Source: Rhodamnia argentea (lineage: Eukaryota > Streptophyta > Magnoliopsida > Myrtales > Myrtaceae). From it: a stretch of 64,000 nt of DNA. The translations under genes and the position numbers were made by a program. Every line of letters starts with the position of its first letter. Within the stretch, counting starts at the first letter, position 1. Positions 45,513-58,234 of the stretch are shown here, in pieces. The notes beneath the pieces are model-generated. The model searched no databases and was not told the DNA's origin. It saw nothing but the letters and a program-made list of their open reading frames with translations. The stretch lies in the NCBI RefSeq assembly GCF_020921035.1, contig NC_063156.1:5890001-5954000 (forward strand), written 5' to 3'.

Positions 45513-48128
45513 TCAGATCTTCTCCATCTTCAGTTGCACACCGTGTTCCGGCTTAAAAAACAGCTTGTACATCACCGAGTGTTTGTATTCCGGGGATAAA
45601 GAGAAAGTGAACTTAGACAGCACAAGAGACAGAACTATCTTCAGTTCTGTCATTGCGAAATTCTGGCCAGCACAAGTTCGTATCCCCATCCCAAAAGGCA
45701 TGAACAGATTCGGAAACTTGCACGCCGAAGAAATGCCATTCACAAACCTTTCTGGATGGAACTCGTGCGCATCATCACCCCAGTTGGCCGGATCCTGATG
45801 CAACAACGGGATTGGGATCCACATGTTGACGCCTTTCGGAATCGCAAAGTCCCCAAACTTCATTTCCTCGGAGGTTTCTCTCGTCAAGAATGGTACAGGA
45901 GGATATAGGCGCAAGGTTTCGTAAATCACCATATTTAACTGCACATCGAGAGAAAACAGATGAATGTTGAGCAGTCCTATGCCTAGATTTTCTCTTAGCC
46001 TTAGGGCTACATGCGACTACGTATGTCCACATGAAACTTATATGTCAGATCATAGACTAAGAATCTACCAAGAAAGCTCACTCCATAACAATCCTTGGTT
46101 TCTCTCCTGAGAAGCGTCTGCTCAAATCTACTGTGCTAGAATGTTGATTAATTAAGATAGAGAATAATATAGTGAACTACAAAACTTTGGGCTAGGGATC
46201 AGGTCCTGCCCTGCCTGACCCAGTAATCAATGTCTGCCATTGCCCAGTGCGCATTTGCTTAGGTTCGTGAGATCGTATGTGTTAGGAGATATCTAAAATG
46301 TCTCTACTACGCATAACAGGCAAAAGAAGAAAACTTAGAAGTACCAATTTCATTTTGTGCAGCTTATCCATATTCAGGGCTTGATTTCCAAGGATCTCTA
46401 CCACCTCGGCACGCACGCGCTCCTGCCAGTCAGCATGGTGTGCTAGAAGTACTAAAGCGAAGGAAGTGGCGGAGGCAGTACTTTCATGTCCACCGAGGAA
46501 CAGAGTCTTGCAATTGTCTGTGATGATGCTCGATCCGCAGCCGAAATTGTTGACTAAGGCCTGTAAGAAGCCCTGCTTCTCGGCATTGCAATCGCTGTAT
46601 GTCAGCTTCAGAACTGATCCGTCGACCTCTTTTCCTATCCTCCTAATGTCACGAGCAGTCTTTGTAGGAATATGCCTACACGCAAAATTTTGAAGGAGTA
46701 AAAAAAGCGGCAAAATTAGTATGAACTCCTTCTGTCCAAGAAGTATGATATGCATGGTTTAACGTTTCTCTGAGCAGAAGAAACTTCTGCTACATATGTA
46801 ACACAGAATATGAAACAGTAGCTGACAACAGGTAGACAAGTGGAATCATGTCTGCCTTAAATCAAGCCTTTATCTTATAGTTTAAGCTTTTAGAACAATT
46901 GGCAGTAAGTTCAAATCTTTCTAAATTCCTATTTGCCTCACTAATTGCATATTTCCATACTTAGGCCAAAGTTGTCGTCGCGACTTGCCCTAGAAAACAA
47001 ACTGTAACAAGACCAACGCCCCAATTAGAGTTCTTTAAAGATGAAGAAGGAGGCGCCCTCACCTTGCCCCAGGAAGACCAACAAAAGCTTGCTGCTTGCT
47101 TAACAAATCCTGAAGCACTAACATCTTCGAAAAAATTTCATTGCCAATAACATACTTGCTCCCAAAACATGCTTTTGAAATCACTTCGGCCGAGATGCTT
47201 TTTAAATGCTCGTCGACCCGTACTGAAGCAACCTCCCCCGCTCCCTCCACTTGAGATTCCCACTTTTCCAAGACGGAGACGACGGATCCAACCATCATGT
47301 CGACCATTCCCTATGCAAATCAAAACAAGTAACATATAGACAGCCTTTCTGCCAAAACTTAACTGCTTCACGTGCAAGAAGAAAGACAGCTCAAGCAAGG
47401 ACTGCGATGTGAATATGATAGAACCTGCCTAGCTAAGTCGCACCTTTATTTTGTCGTTGAAGAATTCGGGCGCAATGACTTTCCTCTGCAGCGCCCAGGA
47501 TTTCCCTTTCGAGGTGACGATGCTATCATAACCCAACAGAATTCCCCAGTTGTCTCTCAGGTATGCAGACCTTCCTAATTCAGTAGACTTGCACTGACAG
47601 ATCTCCCTCACTATGCCAAAGTCGCATATGCATACAATCACCATGTTCCCCTGTGAGAACGCAAACACCGGACCTGCAATAACAGTAGCATTCTCAGCAG
47701 ACAAATATGATCGTGCTAAAATACATGTGACTCGTCACACAATGCAAATAGCCATCCCATGTTACAGGCATGTCTAGTGAAACTGCCCAATTGCAAAGAT
47801 GTGCACAATGAGTGAAGTAGAAGAGAATATATCTACCACAGTCGGCTCGCCACTTCTCTATGTGGGGAAACAGGCGAGACATGTAATCATGTGAAACGCC
47901 ATTGGTGATGCTTTGCTGATGCTTTGTTGCTTGCATTTCCAGTTTAATCTTCTTAATATCCGGGAGGTTGCCGAAGAAAAAGGACGGCGCTGGGCCATTG
48001 ATTCCCTGTTGCCGAAGCTTCTTTCTGAGCTGCAGCGGCTTCCACCAGAAGAGATTGTAGAGGTACAGGAACAAGCAAGTGAAGCCCACAAAAAAGAGCG
48101 AGAGAAAGACTCCTAAAGTTATAGCCAT
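45513..48128 (-). CDS. CYP714: Cytochrome P450, CYP714-like, copy 2 (intact, five exons)
   Basis: Exons 48128-47837, 47673-47444, 47310-47063, 46675-46345 and 45938-45513 join with GT-AG introns to 508 residues, the same exon lengths as copy 1. Motifs: anchor VFLSLFFVGFTCLFLYLYNL, QGINGPAPSFFFGN, I-helix GGHEST (318-323), where the usual second Thr pair is Ser-Thr, K-helix ETLR (374-377), PERF, and heme loop FGMGIRTCAG with Cys456. The Thr322 to Ser change is conservative and should not abolish oxygen activation. Compared with copy 1 the substrate-contact regions differ (for example PPVPF and NMWIPIPLL), so specificity may differ. An LTR-like insertion begins 71 bp upstream of the ATG and may have replaced the promoter, so expression is the main doubt. 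Confidence 0.92.
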
Positions 48129-48198
48129 TGATGTCCAAGTTGTTCCCGAGCTCTTACTTGTTTCTTCTTAAATGAATCAAAATGTGTAAGACAGGCTT

Positions 48199-50036
48199 TG
48201 TCACACCCCGAAACAAACAAGAATAGGGGAAATGACACCGTAGTCCTCCTTCCCGAAGGACGCAGCCTCAAACACAAACCTGCTACCAAAAGTACATAAA
48301 TTTGGATTATCTCGACACAACTCAAATCCAAAATGCAACTACCAAAGTTCCCTGTCGATATTGCTCTCGACCTACTAGCCGCTAACCGAAGAACCTGAAA
48401 AGAATGGAAAATGAGTGGGGTGAGCAATCACAATGAGTAGTACATCTCTTCTAAGCAGATCGAGCAACCACTATGTATGTATACAAAGCAATACTAGAAA
48501 CCATACTTCAATCTCAATAAATAATGTACATGTCAAATTAAATATGAGTTGTTTCATTACGGGTCAAAAGTACTCATTTAATTACCATCATAAACCAAAA
48601 ATTAATGGTCAAGTCCATTGATTAATCTCTATCAAAAATCACGTCAATGATCCATTCCATTAGCTAATCTATTGCTCAATATACTACCATGGTCACGACA
48701 CAATGCCTAGTGACAAGGCGATCAAGATTCTCCCTTGGTGCGGTCTCTACCTGTAATGTTGGTGGCTCGACGATATATCCTAAAACTAGTATGCATACTC
48801 CGCCCCTCAATGGGTTCTCATCAAAGTGATATGAGCAATATCAACCAATACCTTTCTTCAGGAAAACATAATCAACACCAAAATCAATTTCATAAACTGG
48901 TTTCACAAATCGAATCACATGACCTTTCGTAAACCAAATCACATGACCTTTTGTAATTCCATTTATCAAATAGAATGCATTAAGAAGCATTTCACAAATC
49001 AACACATATAACCTTCCATAAATCATACTCAAGGTCAAGTGCTTTTCGTCATTCTCTCACGAAATGATTCCGCAAACTCAAAATATATAATCTTTCTCAA
49101 CTTCGTTCATCAAACATAGTGCATTTCGCAAGGCATTTCTCACATCGGTGCGTATTTCTTTATAAACCAAATTCACAAACCGATATGCATAACTCATTCC
49201 ATGAATCGGTTCGAAACGTAATACATAGATGTAAACTGTCACAATATCTTTCGTAACACATTTATCGAACCATTCTCAAATAATCAAGAGTAATAAATGC
49301 CGATCCATATTTTAATAAAAAGGCTACTTCATAACTCATAGCATATCTAATCCATATCGCTTTCGAAATATGAGTTTACAAACTCGAATAAGAGATAGCA
49401 TTACTTGCCTGGAATGCCCAAAACCAACAACAAACAGCTAAACGAGCCAATGATCTCGTAATCCTAAAAATTAAACGAGAATCAACATCAAAACTAAGCA
49501 AAATACTACACCAACTACGAATTGGCTAAAATACACTTAAATGCTAACAAGACTACTCCTACGCACCAACAAATCGCACAACCAAAGCAATTATTCAGCG
49601 TGGAACTGAAACTTGAAAATCTTAAATTCTTGCTTCAACCAAGCCGTCGCTTCAAAACGACTCCCGACAAATCTCATGGCTCTATAATGCCATAATCAAC
49701 CACTCCCATGGAATCCCGCAACTCAAAAACTCAAAAATCGGACTTCGTGGCTCGAATTTCACTAAACTTCTTATTTAAGCACTAACCTCAAATATTACTC
49801 CGATCCGACGATCAACTTTCCGGGTGTTGCGAATCGGCTTGGCAAGGCGTCCATAGCGAGAACCCCTCTTCTCTTCTTCCCTTTCCTTCTTCTTCTTTCT
49901 TCTTCCTTACCTTTTTTTTACACCTTTCCCTTGCGTGCGAGCTCTCGGTCTCTCCGTTTTGTTCCTTTCCTCTTTATAAAATGAGTCCACTTCTCCCCCC
50001 TCCTCTTTTTCTGTCTTATTTTCCTCTCTTCTCGCA
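48199..50036 (+). mobile_element. LTR-like insertion, about 1.84 kb, in the promoter of P450 copy 2
   Basis: The upstream regions of P450 copies 1, 4 and 5 are collinear. In copy 2 the same sequence is split: GTAAGACAGGCTT at 48187-48198 and AAGTGTGCTGTGCCTCAC from about 50058 are the two sides. The insert starts TGTCACACCCCG, an LTR-like start, and contains a TATA-like CTTTATAAAATG near 49973 close to its right end. The right end is probably the CA at 50036, giving flanks GGCTT and GGCAC, so the target duplication is imperfect or the end is misplaced. No gag or pol is seen; it is probably a solo LTR of a Ty3/gypsy element. Boundaries are uncertain by some tens of bases on the right. Confidence 0.65.
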
Positions 50037-50889
50037 GGCACTCGGTCCTTTAAAAAATAAGTGTGCTGTGCCTCACCGGCAGCCTTAATCATTGGACAGC
50101 ATCAATTCATCCGCTAAATGACAACTGATGGAAGTTGGTTTCTTTGTATAAATAACAGAAGAGACCACATGAAAAACTAGTCTACTGTGTTTTCCTGATT
50201 CAACTTGGGGGAAAAAGGAAACTTGCACGTTTGTTTATCGTAGTCGGTACAAATTATTGGCACATTTTAATAGAATATTTCACTGGTGGGATCAAAATTT
50301 ATATGGAATTTTTCCTTAAAGTATGATCAAAAGGACAGCTGCAGCGGATCGATCGGACCAAGCAAAAGGGAAACTAGCACTGCTCGGGAGGATCACGTCC
50401 AAGAGGCTGTTTCTTTTCGAAGTACAACAGCATTCCGTGTTCAGATGGACATAAAAAGAGTTCAGATAGAACAGCAGCATCTAGAACTCGAGTGCGGTAA
50501 GAATTGTGTCATCAAATAGCATACGGAAATCTTCAGACGAATTACAGAAAGCAACTAAGCCTGCAAGAGTTCAACTAAACGCCAGACCAAGGGCTCACCT
50601 ACCTTGAGACATGTTGATTGCCTAGCAGTACAAAATTAGCTTGCATTAAACAAGAACTTCCTTCTTTATGAAATCTCCCTATGAATGTTACCGAATGCAT
50701 TCAAAGAACGGTGGCCGGTCAAGTTTATTGATATCCCCAGTAAGCCAAGAGTTTTTCAGTCACTAAGCTTAGCATTTACACAGAAGTAAGCCACTGACCA
50801 CCCACGAGAGGACATGATGCCACAATATCGTCAACTATAGTTAGCTTCCATTGCAACGGACCAAAGATTAGTACACAAGATGGACAGCT

Positions 50890-53346
50890 TCAGATCTTCA
50901 CCATCTTCAGTAGTACCCTGTGTTCAGGCTTAAAATACAGCTTATGCATCACCGAGTACTTGTACCCGGGGAATAAAGAGAAAGTGAACTTAGACAGCAT
51001 AAGAGACAGAAACATCTTTAGTTCTGTCGTCGCGAAATTCCGGCCCACCCAATTTTGTGTCCCTGTCCCAAAATGCATGCACAGATTAGGAAGCTTTCAC
51101 GGGAAGAAATTCCATTCGGAAACCTTTCTGGAGGAACTCGTGGACATTGTCACCCCAGTTGGACAGATCCTGATGCAACAGCGAGATTGGTACCCAGATG
51201 TTGACGCCTTTCGGAATTGCAAAGTATCCAACTTCATTTCCTTGGACATTTCTCTTGTCAAGAATGGACCAGGAGAATATAAGTGCAATGTTTCCTAAAT
51301 CACCAAATTTAACTGCACATCGAGGGAAAACATCTGATAGGCAGGCAGCTCTGTCTTAGATTATTTCTAAGCCAAAGGGCTACATGCAACTACCTGTAAT
51401 CCACATAAAACTTGAGTGTCTATTCATATACAAAAAATCTAACAAGGAAGCTCACTCAGTAACAATCCTTGGTTTCAGTTCAGGAAAAGATTCATATAAA
51501 ATATCTCCTGAGAAGGGTCGGCTCGAATATATGTGCCAGGATAAAGGAATAAAAGATTGATGCCCCCAACTATGGATAAAGTGAACTACGAAAATTCGGG
51601 CTAGGGATCAGGTCCTGCCCCGACTCCCTAGCAGTCTTGGTCTCAAAATTTTTAAGACATCAAAAGCGGCAAGATTTATATGGAATTGTTTTGTCCGGGG
51701 AGCAGGATATACCGAGAGTTATCAGAAGAAACTTTTGCTACACATGTAACACCACATATGAAACAGTAGCAGTGGGGAATCATGCCTGCCTCGACAATAT
51801 TTCTCAATGAACGCAAGAATTTCTCAGTCACAACTTGCCGTAGAAAGCAAACTCTAATAAAATCATCCCCCCGACTAGAATTTTTTAACCATGAAGAAGG
51901 AGGCGCCCTCACCTTACCACAGGAAAACCAACAAAAGCGTGCTTCTTGCTTAGTGAATCCTGAAGCTGCAACATCTAAGGAAAAATTTCATTGCCGATAA
52001 TAATGAAATTCCCCACTTTACCAAGACGGAGACGGCGGATTCAACCATTATGCCCACCACTCCCTATGTAAAACAAAACAAGGTTCATATAGATAGCTTT
52101 TTCCGTCAAAACTTAAAATGTTTCCCGTGCAAGAACAAGTACACTCAAGTAAAAACTATGCCGCTGTTTTAATAGAACCTTCCTAGTTAATCCACGCCTT
52201 TATATAGTCGTTGTAGTATTCAGGCACAATGACATTCCTCTGGGGCGCCCAGTATTTTCCTTTCAAAGTGATGATGCTGTCTTATCCAAACAGAATTCCC
52301 AAGTTGCCTTGGCAGATCTATTGTAGCTCTCTATCCTCTCTTCATTATGTTCATCAGAAGGTTCACTTCTCATGTCCACCCCAGGATAATTTCGAAGCGG
52401 GGTCCCATCCATAAGGGCCAAAACTAGAAAGAAACTTAAATGGGTCTAATGCACTCCGAAATTGGAAGAAGGAAAATTCAAAAACCCAAAAGAAAAAAGG
52501 ACAAAATTAGAATCAAGGACCAGTCAAAGGGAAAAATTAGTCCCTAAGCCATTGTAAAAGGACATATTAGGAGTAAAGAAAGCTTGTAATCACTTTGAGA
52601 ACGTGATCTACGAGGATATGCTGTGCATTTTCAGAGGTCCCTTCAAGAAATATAATGACAAAACTAGGTGTAACGCTCTAAATTGTCTTGTGAAGAGTGT
52701 AACACATAGCATACATGTAAAAGATGTCAGGTCAATTTTTTGTCTCCATGAATTTTATGGTGATACCACAGCTATCGCTGCTCTTCTTTATGGTACCATA
52801 TCTTCTTCCAAATTCAGTGGATCTGCACTGTGAGAACTCCCTCACTATGTCTAAATCGCATATGCATACAATCACCATGTTCCCCAGTGAGAATGCAAAC
52901 ACCAGACCAGCAATGACCGTGGCGTTCTTAGCAGGCAAAGGTGATCATCCCAAGCTACATATGGTTATTACACGAGAAATAGCCAGCTCATGTTACAGGC
53001 ATGTCTAGCGAAAACTCATAAGCACAAGATGTGAACACTAATTGGAGTGGAAGAAAATATGTTTGCCATAGTCAGCTTTCCACTTCTCAATGTGGGGAAT
53101 AGGCGGGACATCATGCGAAACGCGATTGCCAATGCTTTGTTGATTCTTCATGGCTTGAATTTCCAGTTGAATCTCCTTAATATTCAGGATGTTGCTGAAG
53201 GAAAAGGACGGCACAGGGCCATTGATTTTCTGATGCTGAACCTTCTTTCTGAGAGGCGGCCAGTTCCACCAGAAGAGATTGTGTAGGTACAAGAAAAAGC
53301 AAGTCAAGCCCACAAGAAAGAAAAAGACTCCTAAAGTTGTGGCCAT
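50890..53346 (-). pseudogene. Cytochrome P450 CYP714-like, copy 3 (heavily broken)
   Basis: Tandem copy of the P450 gene. Exon 1 (53346-53056) is open but has lost about 7 residues (DYMSRLF region). Exon 2 is split by about 490 bp of unrelated DNA (about 52310-52800). Exon 3 (about 52065-51915) has lost its middle. Exon 4 is missing completely: intron sequence on both sides is joined near 51640. Exon 5 (51300-50890) has a frameshift, and its heme loop reads FGTGTQNWVG, so the ligand cysteine (Cys456 in copies 1 and 2) is Trp and the preceding Arg is Gln. No P450 activity is possible. This is the most decayed of the five copies. Confidence 0.9.
52310..52800. mobile_element. Unidentified insertion in exon 2 of P450 copy 3
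   Basis: About 490 bp present only in copy 3, between the codons matching LLGYDS/LRDN and those matching STEFG. The piece includes ACCCCAGGATAATTTCGAAGCGG and a purine-rich stretch near 52440-52570. No inverted ends, TG...CA termini or coding motif could be assigned. Confidence 0.4.
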
Positions 53347-54552
53347 TAATGTCTAAACTGTTGTTCCCGCAGCTCTTTCTTCTATTTTTAGCAGCCCCAA
53401 AAAACTGTAAGCTGCAAATGGACAACGAACAAGTGTGCTGTTCCTTACTCGTTTATACCCTAATCATAGATTCATTGTACAGAACCACTTCAACTGCTAA
53501 AGGACAAAGCGAGAAAGGTTGGTTTCTTCGCATAAACAACGCAAGAAACCATAAGAAAAGCTAGTCAACTGTGGTTTCTCATTGGATTCAGGGGAAAAGA
53601 ATCCGCTCACACATTTGTTTTATCGTGCCTCTTTTAACTCAGCTACGTAGTTGGTACCTAGTACATTTTAATAGAATTATTCACTGGACATATCAAAGTA
53701 TATATGGAATATGTCCCGATAGGACAATCAAAAGGAAGGCTGCAGCAGATCGATCGGACCGAATTACTACGAAACTAGCACCGCTTGGGAGAATCACGTC
53801 TAAGAGGCTGTTTCTTTTTCAAGTACAACAGCATTCCAAGTTCAATGTACATAAATAGAGTTCACATATAACACCAGCATCTAGAACTTATGTATGATGA
53901 AGATTACCTCATTAAAGTAGCATACGCAAATCTTCAGTGGCAAATTACAGAATGCGACTAGGCCTGCAACTATTCAACTAACTGTCAGACCAAGGGCTCA
54001 AAAACGTGTTGGGTCGAGTGATCGAAGTTATAACCTCAATGCATCTCCATAGCAAATTAAGGCTTAAAAAATCAGAAGAACATCAACAGTATAAGGTTTT
54101 CCATTCAGAGAAAGAGAACCATACGCCACCTCGATTTCAAGTGATCTCGGCTGGTTTTTTGTACATGGCTTAGTCCATTACATTCAAAACTAACAGAAGT
54201 AAGACGTGCAGAGTTCAAGGGAAAGCCTGACATTCCTAGTTGAAATATTTCCAACATTAGTGAGTCGAGAAGATTTGCAGTACAAATCAACTTGCATCAA
54301 ACAAGAACTTCCTTCTTTATAAGATCTCTCTTTGACTATTATCAAATGCATTCAAAGAACAGCAGCAGTCAAATTTATTGATATCCCCTATAAGGCAAGA
54401 GCTTTTTAATCATTAACCATAGCTTTTACACAGAAGTAAGCCCTACTAATCACCCACAAGAGGACATGATTCTACAATCTTATTGACTATGCTTTTTTGT
54501 GGTACAGCTGCCAATGCAACAGACCAAATATTCAAACAAAAGATGGACAATT

Positions 54553-56927
54553 TCAGATCATCTCCATCTTCAGTTGCACCCAGCGTTCAGGCTTGAAAAA
54601 TAGCTTATATGTCACCAAGTATTTGTATTCCGGGGATAAAGAGAAAGTGAACTTAGACAGCAGAAGAGACAGAAGTATCTTTAGTTCTGTCATCCCAAAG
54701 TTCTGGCCAATACAAGTTCTTATCCCTGTCCCAAAAGGCATGAACAGATGCGGAAGCTTGCATGCGGAAGAAATGCCATTTGCAAACCTTTCTGGATGGA
54801 ACTCATGGGCATTGTTGCCCCAGTTGGCCGGATCTTGATGCAACAGCGTGATTGGGAACCAGATGTTGACACCTTTTGGAATCGCAAACTCCCCAAACTT
54901 CATTTCCTCTGACGTTTCCCTACTCAAGAATAGTCTAGGAGAATATAGGTGCAACGTTTCGTATATCACCATGTTTAACTGCAACATGCGAAGGGTCTGC
55001 TCAAATGTCGTGCGAGAATAGATAAAATGATATTGATTGATAAATTAAGTTAGAGAATAATATTGTGAACTACAAAAATTGGGGCTAGGAATCAGGTCCA
55101 GCCCTGACTAACCCATGTCTACAATTGCCGAGTCATTGCCAAGTGCGCATATACTTAGATTTGTGAACCTTGTGCGTAATAGGCAAACAAATGTAGAAGT
55201 ACCAATTTCATTTTGTGCAGCTTATCCATATTGGGGGCTTCATTTCCAAGGATCTCTACCACCTGGGCACGCACGTGCTCCTGCCACTCAGGATGGTGTG
55301 CTAAAAGTACTAAAGCAAAGGTAGCGCCACTGGCAGTTGTTTCATGTCCACCGAAGAATATGCCCTTGCCATTGTCCACAATGAGACTCGATCCACGGCC
55401 AAAATTGTTGACTAAGGCCTGCAAGAAGCTCGGCTTCTCGGCATTGTAATCACCGTCCATCAGCTTCGGAAAAGATTGGTCGACTTCTTTTCCTATTCTC
55501 CTAATGTCACGAGCAGTCTTTGTAGGAATATGCCTATACCCAAAATTTTGAATCTGTTAAAAAGCTGCAAGATTAATATAAAATCGTTTTATCCGGGAAA
55601 CATGGTGTGCGAGCATTCAAGATTTCTTGAGAATTTATCAGAACGAACTTTTGCTACACATGTAACACGGCATGTGAAACAGTAGCTGACAAAGGTAAAC
55701 ATGTGGAATTATGTCTGCCTCATTGTTATTGTCTGAATGAACGCATAAACTTCTCAGTCGGAACTTACCATAGAAACTTGAAAGCAAACTTTAATGAGCC
55801 TATCTCCCCAATTAGAGTTTTTGAACACTGAAGAAGGAGGCACCCTCACCTTACGCCGGGGAATACCGACAAGAGCATGCTGCTTGCTTAGCAAATCCTG
55901 AAGCACTAACATCTTTGAAAAAATTTCAGTGCCGATAAGATAATTGCTCCAAAAACATGCTTTGAAATCATTTCAGCAGATAGGCTTTTTAAATCCTGGT
56001 CGATACGAACCGAAGCAACTCCCCCTGCTTCCTCCATTTGAGATTCCCACTTTTCCAAGACAGAGACGGCGGATTCAACCATCATGTCCACCATTCCCTA
56101 TGCAAAAAAAAAAAAAAAAGTAACATATAGATTAGCTATTCTGTCAAAAATTAACGGCTTCACGTGCAAATAAAGACAGCTCAAGCAAGGACTGTGCCGC
56201 TGTGTATTTGATAGAACCTCTCTAGCTAATTCACACCTTTATTTTATCATTGAAGAATTCAGGCGCAATGACTTTTTTCTGGAGCGCCCAGGATTTTCCT
56301 TTCGAAGTGATGATGCTGTCGTAACTGAACAGGATTCCCCTGTTGTCTCTCAGGTGTGCAGACCTTCTGAATTCGACAGACTTGCACTGGGAGAACTCCC
56401 TCACTATGTCAAAGTCGCATATGCATCCAATCACCATGTTCCCCAGGGTGTATGCAAACACGAGACCTGCAATAACCATAGCGTTCTCAGCAGTTAAAGA
56501 TGATCGTCCTGAGCTACGTGTGCTTTTCAAACAATAGAAATAGCCAGCACATGTTACAGGCATAGCTAGTGAAAAATCCTAAACACAATGACGTAAACAA
56601 CTATTGAAGTAGAAGAAAATTTGTTTACCATAGTCAGCTCTCCATTTCTCAATGTGGGGAAATAGTCGGGACATGTAATCGTGCGAAATGCAATTGCCAA
56701 TGCTTTGTTGATTCTTCGTGGATTGCATTTCCAGTTGCATCTTCTTAATGTCCGGGACGTTGCCAAGGAAAAAGGATGGCGCAGGGCCATTGATTCCCTG
56801 ATGCTGAAGCTTCTTTCTGAGCCAAAGCGGCTTCCCCCAGAAGAGATTGTGGAGGTACAAGAAAAGGCAAGTGAAGGCCACGAGAGAGAGAGAGAGAGAG
56901 ATAGAGGACTCCTGAAGTTGTAGTCAT
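54553..56927 (-). pseudogene. Cytochrome P450 CYP714-like, copy 4 (frameshifted)
   Basis: All five exons and splice sites are present: 56927-56629, 56466-56237, 56097-55850, 55533-55203 and 54978-54553. Exon 1 is 299 nt instead of 292: a (GA)n tract (CT on the coding strand) at 56882-56902 has changed length, so the ATG is out of frame with the rest. Exon 3 has lost one A in the codons for SKACFG and gained one C near its end, leaving about 125 nt out of frame with a stop. In exon 5 the K-helix ETLR is ETLH, losing an Arg that is almost invariant in P450s. The heme loop FGTGIRTCIG and I-helix GGHETT are intact. A young pseudogene, unless the indels are assembly errors. Confidence 0.85.
56882..56902. 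repeat. (GA)n microsatellite inside exon 1 of P450 copy 4
   Basis: About ten GA units, CT on the coding strand, within the membrane-anchor codons. Copies 1 and 2 have a non-repetitive TTTCTCTCGCTC-like version; slippage at this tract explains the frameshift in copy 4. Confidence 0.8.
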
Positions 56928-58234
56928 TGATGTCTGAACTGTTGATCCCGCAGCTCTTGCTTGTTTCTTCCTTAATGAATCAAAAGGGGTAGTGCAGGCT
57001 GTTCTTTCTTTTTCTAATTATAGCAGCTCCAAAAAACTGCAAACTGCAAATGGACAACGAACAAGTGTGCTGTTCCTCACTCGTAGATTCCTTAACCATA
57101 GATTCCTTGTACAGCACCAATTCAACTGCTAAAGGACAATGCAACAAAGGTTGGTTTCTTTGCATAAACAACGCAAGAAACCATAAGAAGAGCTAGTCAA
57201 CTGTGGTTTCTGATTGGACTCGGGGGAAAAGAATCTGCTTGCACATTTGTATAAACAACGCTAGAAGCCATAAGAAAAGCTAGTCAACCGTAGTCGGTAC
57301 CTATTATCGGTACATTTTCGTAGGATTATTCACTAGAGATATCAAAATATATATGGAATTTGTCCCTATATGATAATCAAAAGGAAGGCTGCAGCAGATC
57401 GATCAGACCGAATTAAAACGAAACTAGCACCGCTTGGGAGAATCACATCAAAGAGGCTGTTTCTTTTTGAAGTGCAACTGCATTCCAAGTTCAGATGTAC
57501 ATTAAATAGAGTTCACATATAACATTAGTATCTAGAATTTATGTATGATGAAGAATTATCTCGTAAAAGTAGCATACAGAAATCTTCAGTGGCAAATTAC
57601 ATAATGCAAGTAGGCCTGCAACTATTCAACTAACTACCAGACCAAGGGCTCAGCGACCTAGGGAGGTGTTTAGTCGAGTGAGCGAAGTCAGAATCTCAAT
57701 GCATCTTCATAGCAAATTAAGGCTTAAAATTATAAGAATATCGACTGCCATCCACAATTCTTAAAGAGAGCCGGACAGTATGAGGCTTTCCATTCAGAGA
57801 AAGAGAACTATATGCCACCTTGATTTCAGGTGATCTCAGCTAGATCTTGTACATGGCTTTGTCCATTACATTCACAATAAACAGAAGTAAGACGTGCAGA
57901 GTTCAAGGGAAAGCCAACATTCCTAGTTAAAATATGTCCAACATAAGCGAGTCGATAAGATTTGCAGTACTAATTAACTTGCATAAAAAAGATAGCCCTT
58001 ATTTATGGAATCTCTCTATGAGTATTACTTAATGCATTCAAAGAACAGCTTCCCCTCAAATTATCCCCTGTATGCCAAGAGCTTTCTAGTCATTAAGCTC
58101 AGCTTTTACACAGAAGTAAAGCCCTACCGACCACCAACAAGAGGACACGATGCTACAATAACGTTCACTATGCTTTTTCATGGTACAGCTTCCAATGCAA
58201 CAGAACAAAATATTCAAACACAAGATGGACAGTT

